NCBI GenBank assembly: GCA_964626565.1
Contig: CAZVFX010000233.1
Coordinates: forward strand, 1 to 6,233
Direction of reading: 5' to 3'
Length of the DNA stretch: 6,233 nucleotides
Source of the DNA: CAZVFX01 sp964626565
Lineage (GTDB): Bacteria; Myxococcota_A; UBA9042; CAIXZC01
The position numbers were made by a program, and so were the translations under genes. Shown one piece after another: positions 6,197 to 6,233 of the stretch (positions are counted from its first letter, which is position 1; each line of letters starts with the position of its first letter). The notes beneath the pieces are model-generated. The model had not been told where the DNA came from and searched no databases. It was given only the letters and a program-made list of their open reading frames with translations.

Positions 6197-6225
6197 ATCC
6201 TACACACCTCCTTTCTCAAAAGCAA
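6197..6225 (-). promoter_or_regulatory. Candidate sigma-70-like promoter of the operon
   Basis: On the minus strand TTGCTT (6225-6220) and TAGGAT (6202-6197) are separated by 17 nt and match the consensus at 3/6 and 4/6 positions. The region is AT-rich compared with the rest of the window and lies about 80 nt before the lipoprotein start. The match is weak and competes with the reading of the same bases as a leader-ORF ribosome binding site. Confidence 0.3.
6207..6214 (-). promoter_or_regulatory. Shine-Dalgarno-like AAAGGAGG before the leader ORF
   Basis: AAAGGAGG on the minus strand lies 10 nt from ATG 6196, slightly long spacing but usable. It is a second near-consensus site only about 80 nt upstream of the lipoprotein's own site, which is why the small ORF is taken seriously. 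Confidence 0.45.
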
Positions 6226-6233
6226 CATTTTTT

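Overview
The window is GC-rich bacterial DNA and reads most like an uncultured deltaproteobacterium-type organism (Myxococcota or Bradymonadales-like). That placement is an inference. It rests on a cysteine-rich lipoprotein built from CDGxxCGxxGCGGTCGDC-type modules, a C-terminal 'DxDxDGxxD..SVGvkF' ending, and an LVIVD-repeat protein, all of which I associate with that group. No rRNA, tRNA, CRISPR array, transposase or integrase was seen.

Layout, left to right. Positions 8-95 hold about 3.7 copies of a 24-bp G-rich tandem repeat. It runs in frame into the 3' end of a plus-strand gene (to 539) encoding an LVIVD-type beta-propeller fragment. This gene converges, with only 5 nt between the two stop codons, on a minus-strand operon that fills the rest of the window.

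In transcription order, from the right edge leftwards, the operon holds: a leader region with a possible promoter and a possible 21-codon leader ORF (6131-6233); an exported lipoprotein of 498 aa with five 8-cysteine modules (4622-6118); a radical SAM protein with a B12-binding-like N-terminal region, related to the TIGR03960 type (3136-4608, 13 nt downstream); and a large GT-C/GT39-like membrane glycosyltransferase (545-3079, 56 nt downstream).

How they may work together is inference. The close same-strand spacing suggests co-transcription of an envelope lipoprotein with two enzymes: a cytoplasmic radical SAM enzyme and a membrane glycosyltransferase whose active site faces the periplasm. 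A small surface-modification pathway is a reasonable hypothesis, but nothing in the sequence proves that the lipoprotein is the substrate. The items most worth a second look are this gene trio, the regular cysteine modules, the five extra membrane helices on the glycosyltransferase, the Arg-codon leader ORF, an 11-bp perfect hairpin just inside the radical SAM gene, and the repeat array at the left edge. No gene-free stretch exceeds 300 bases.
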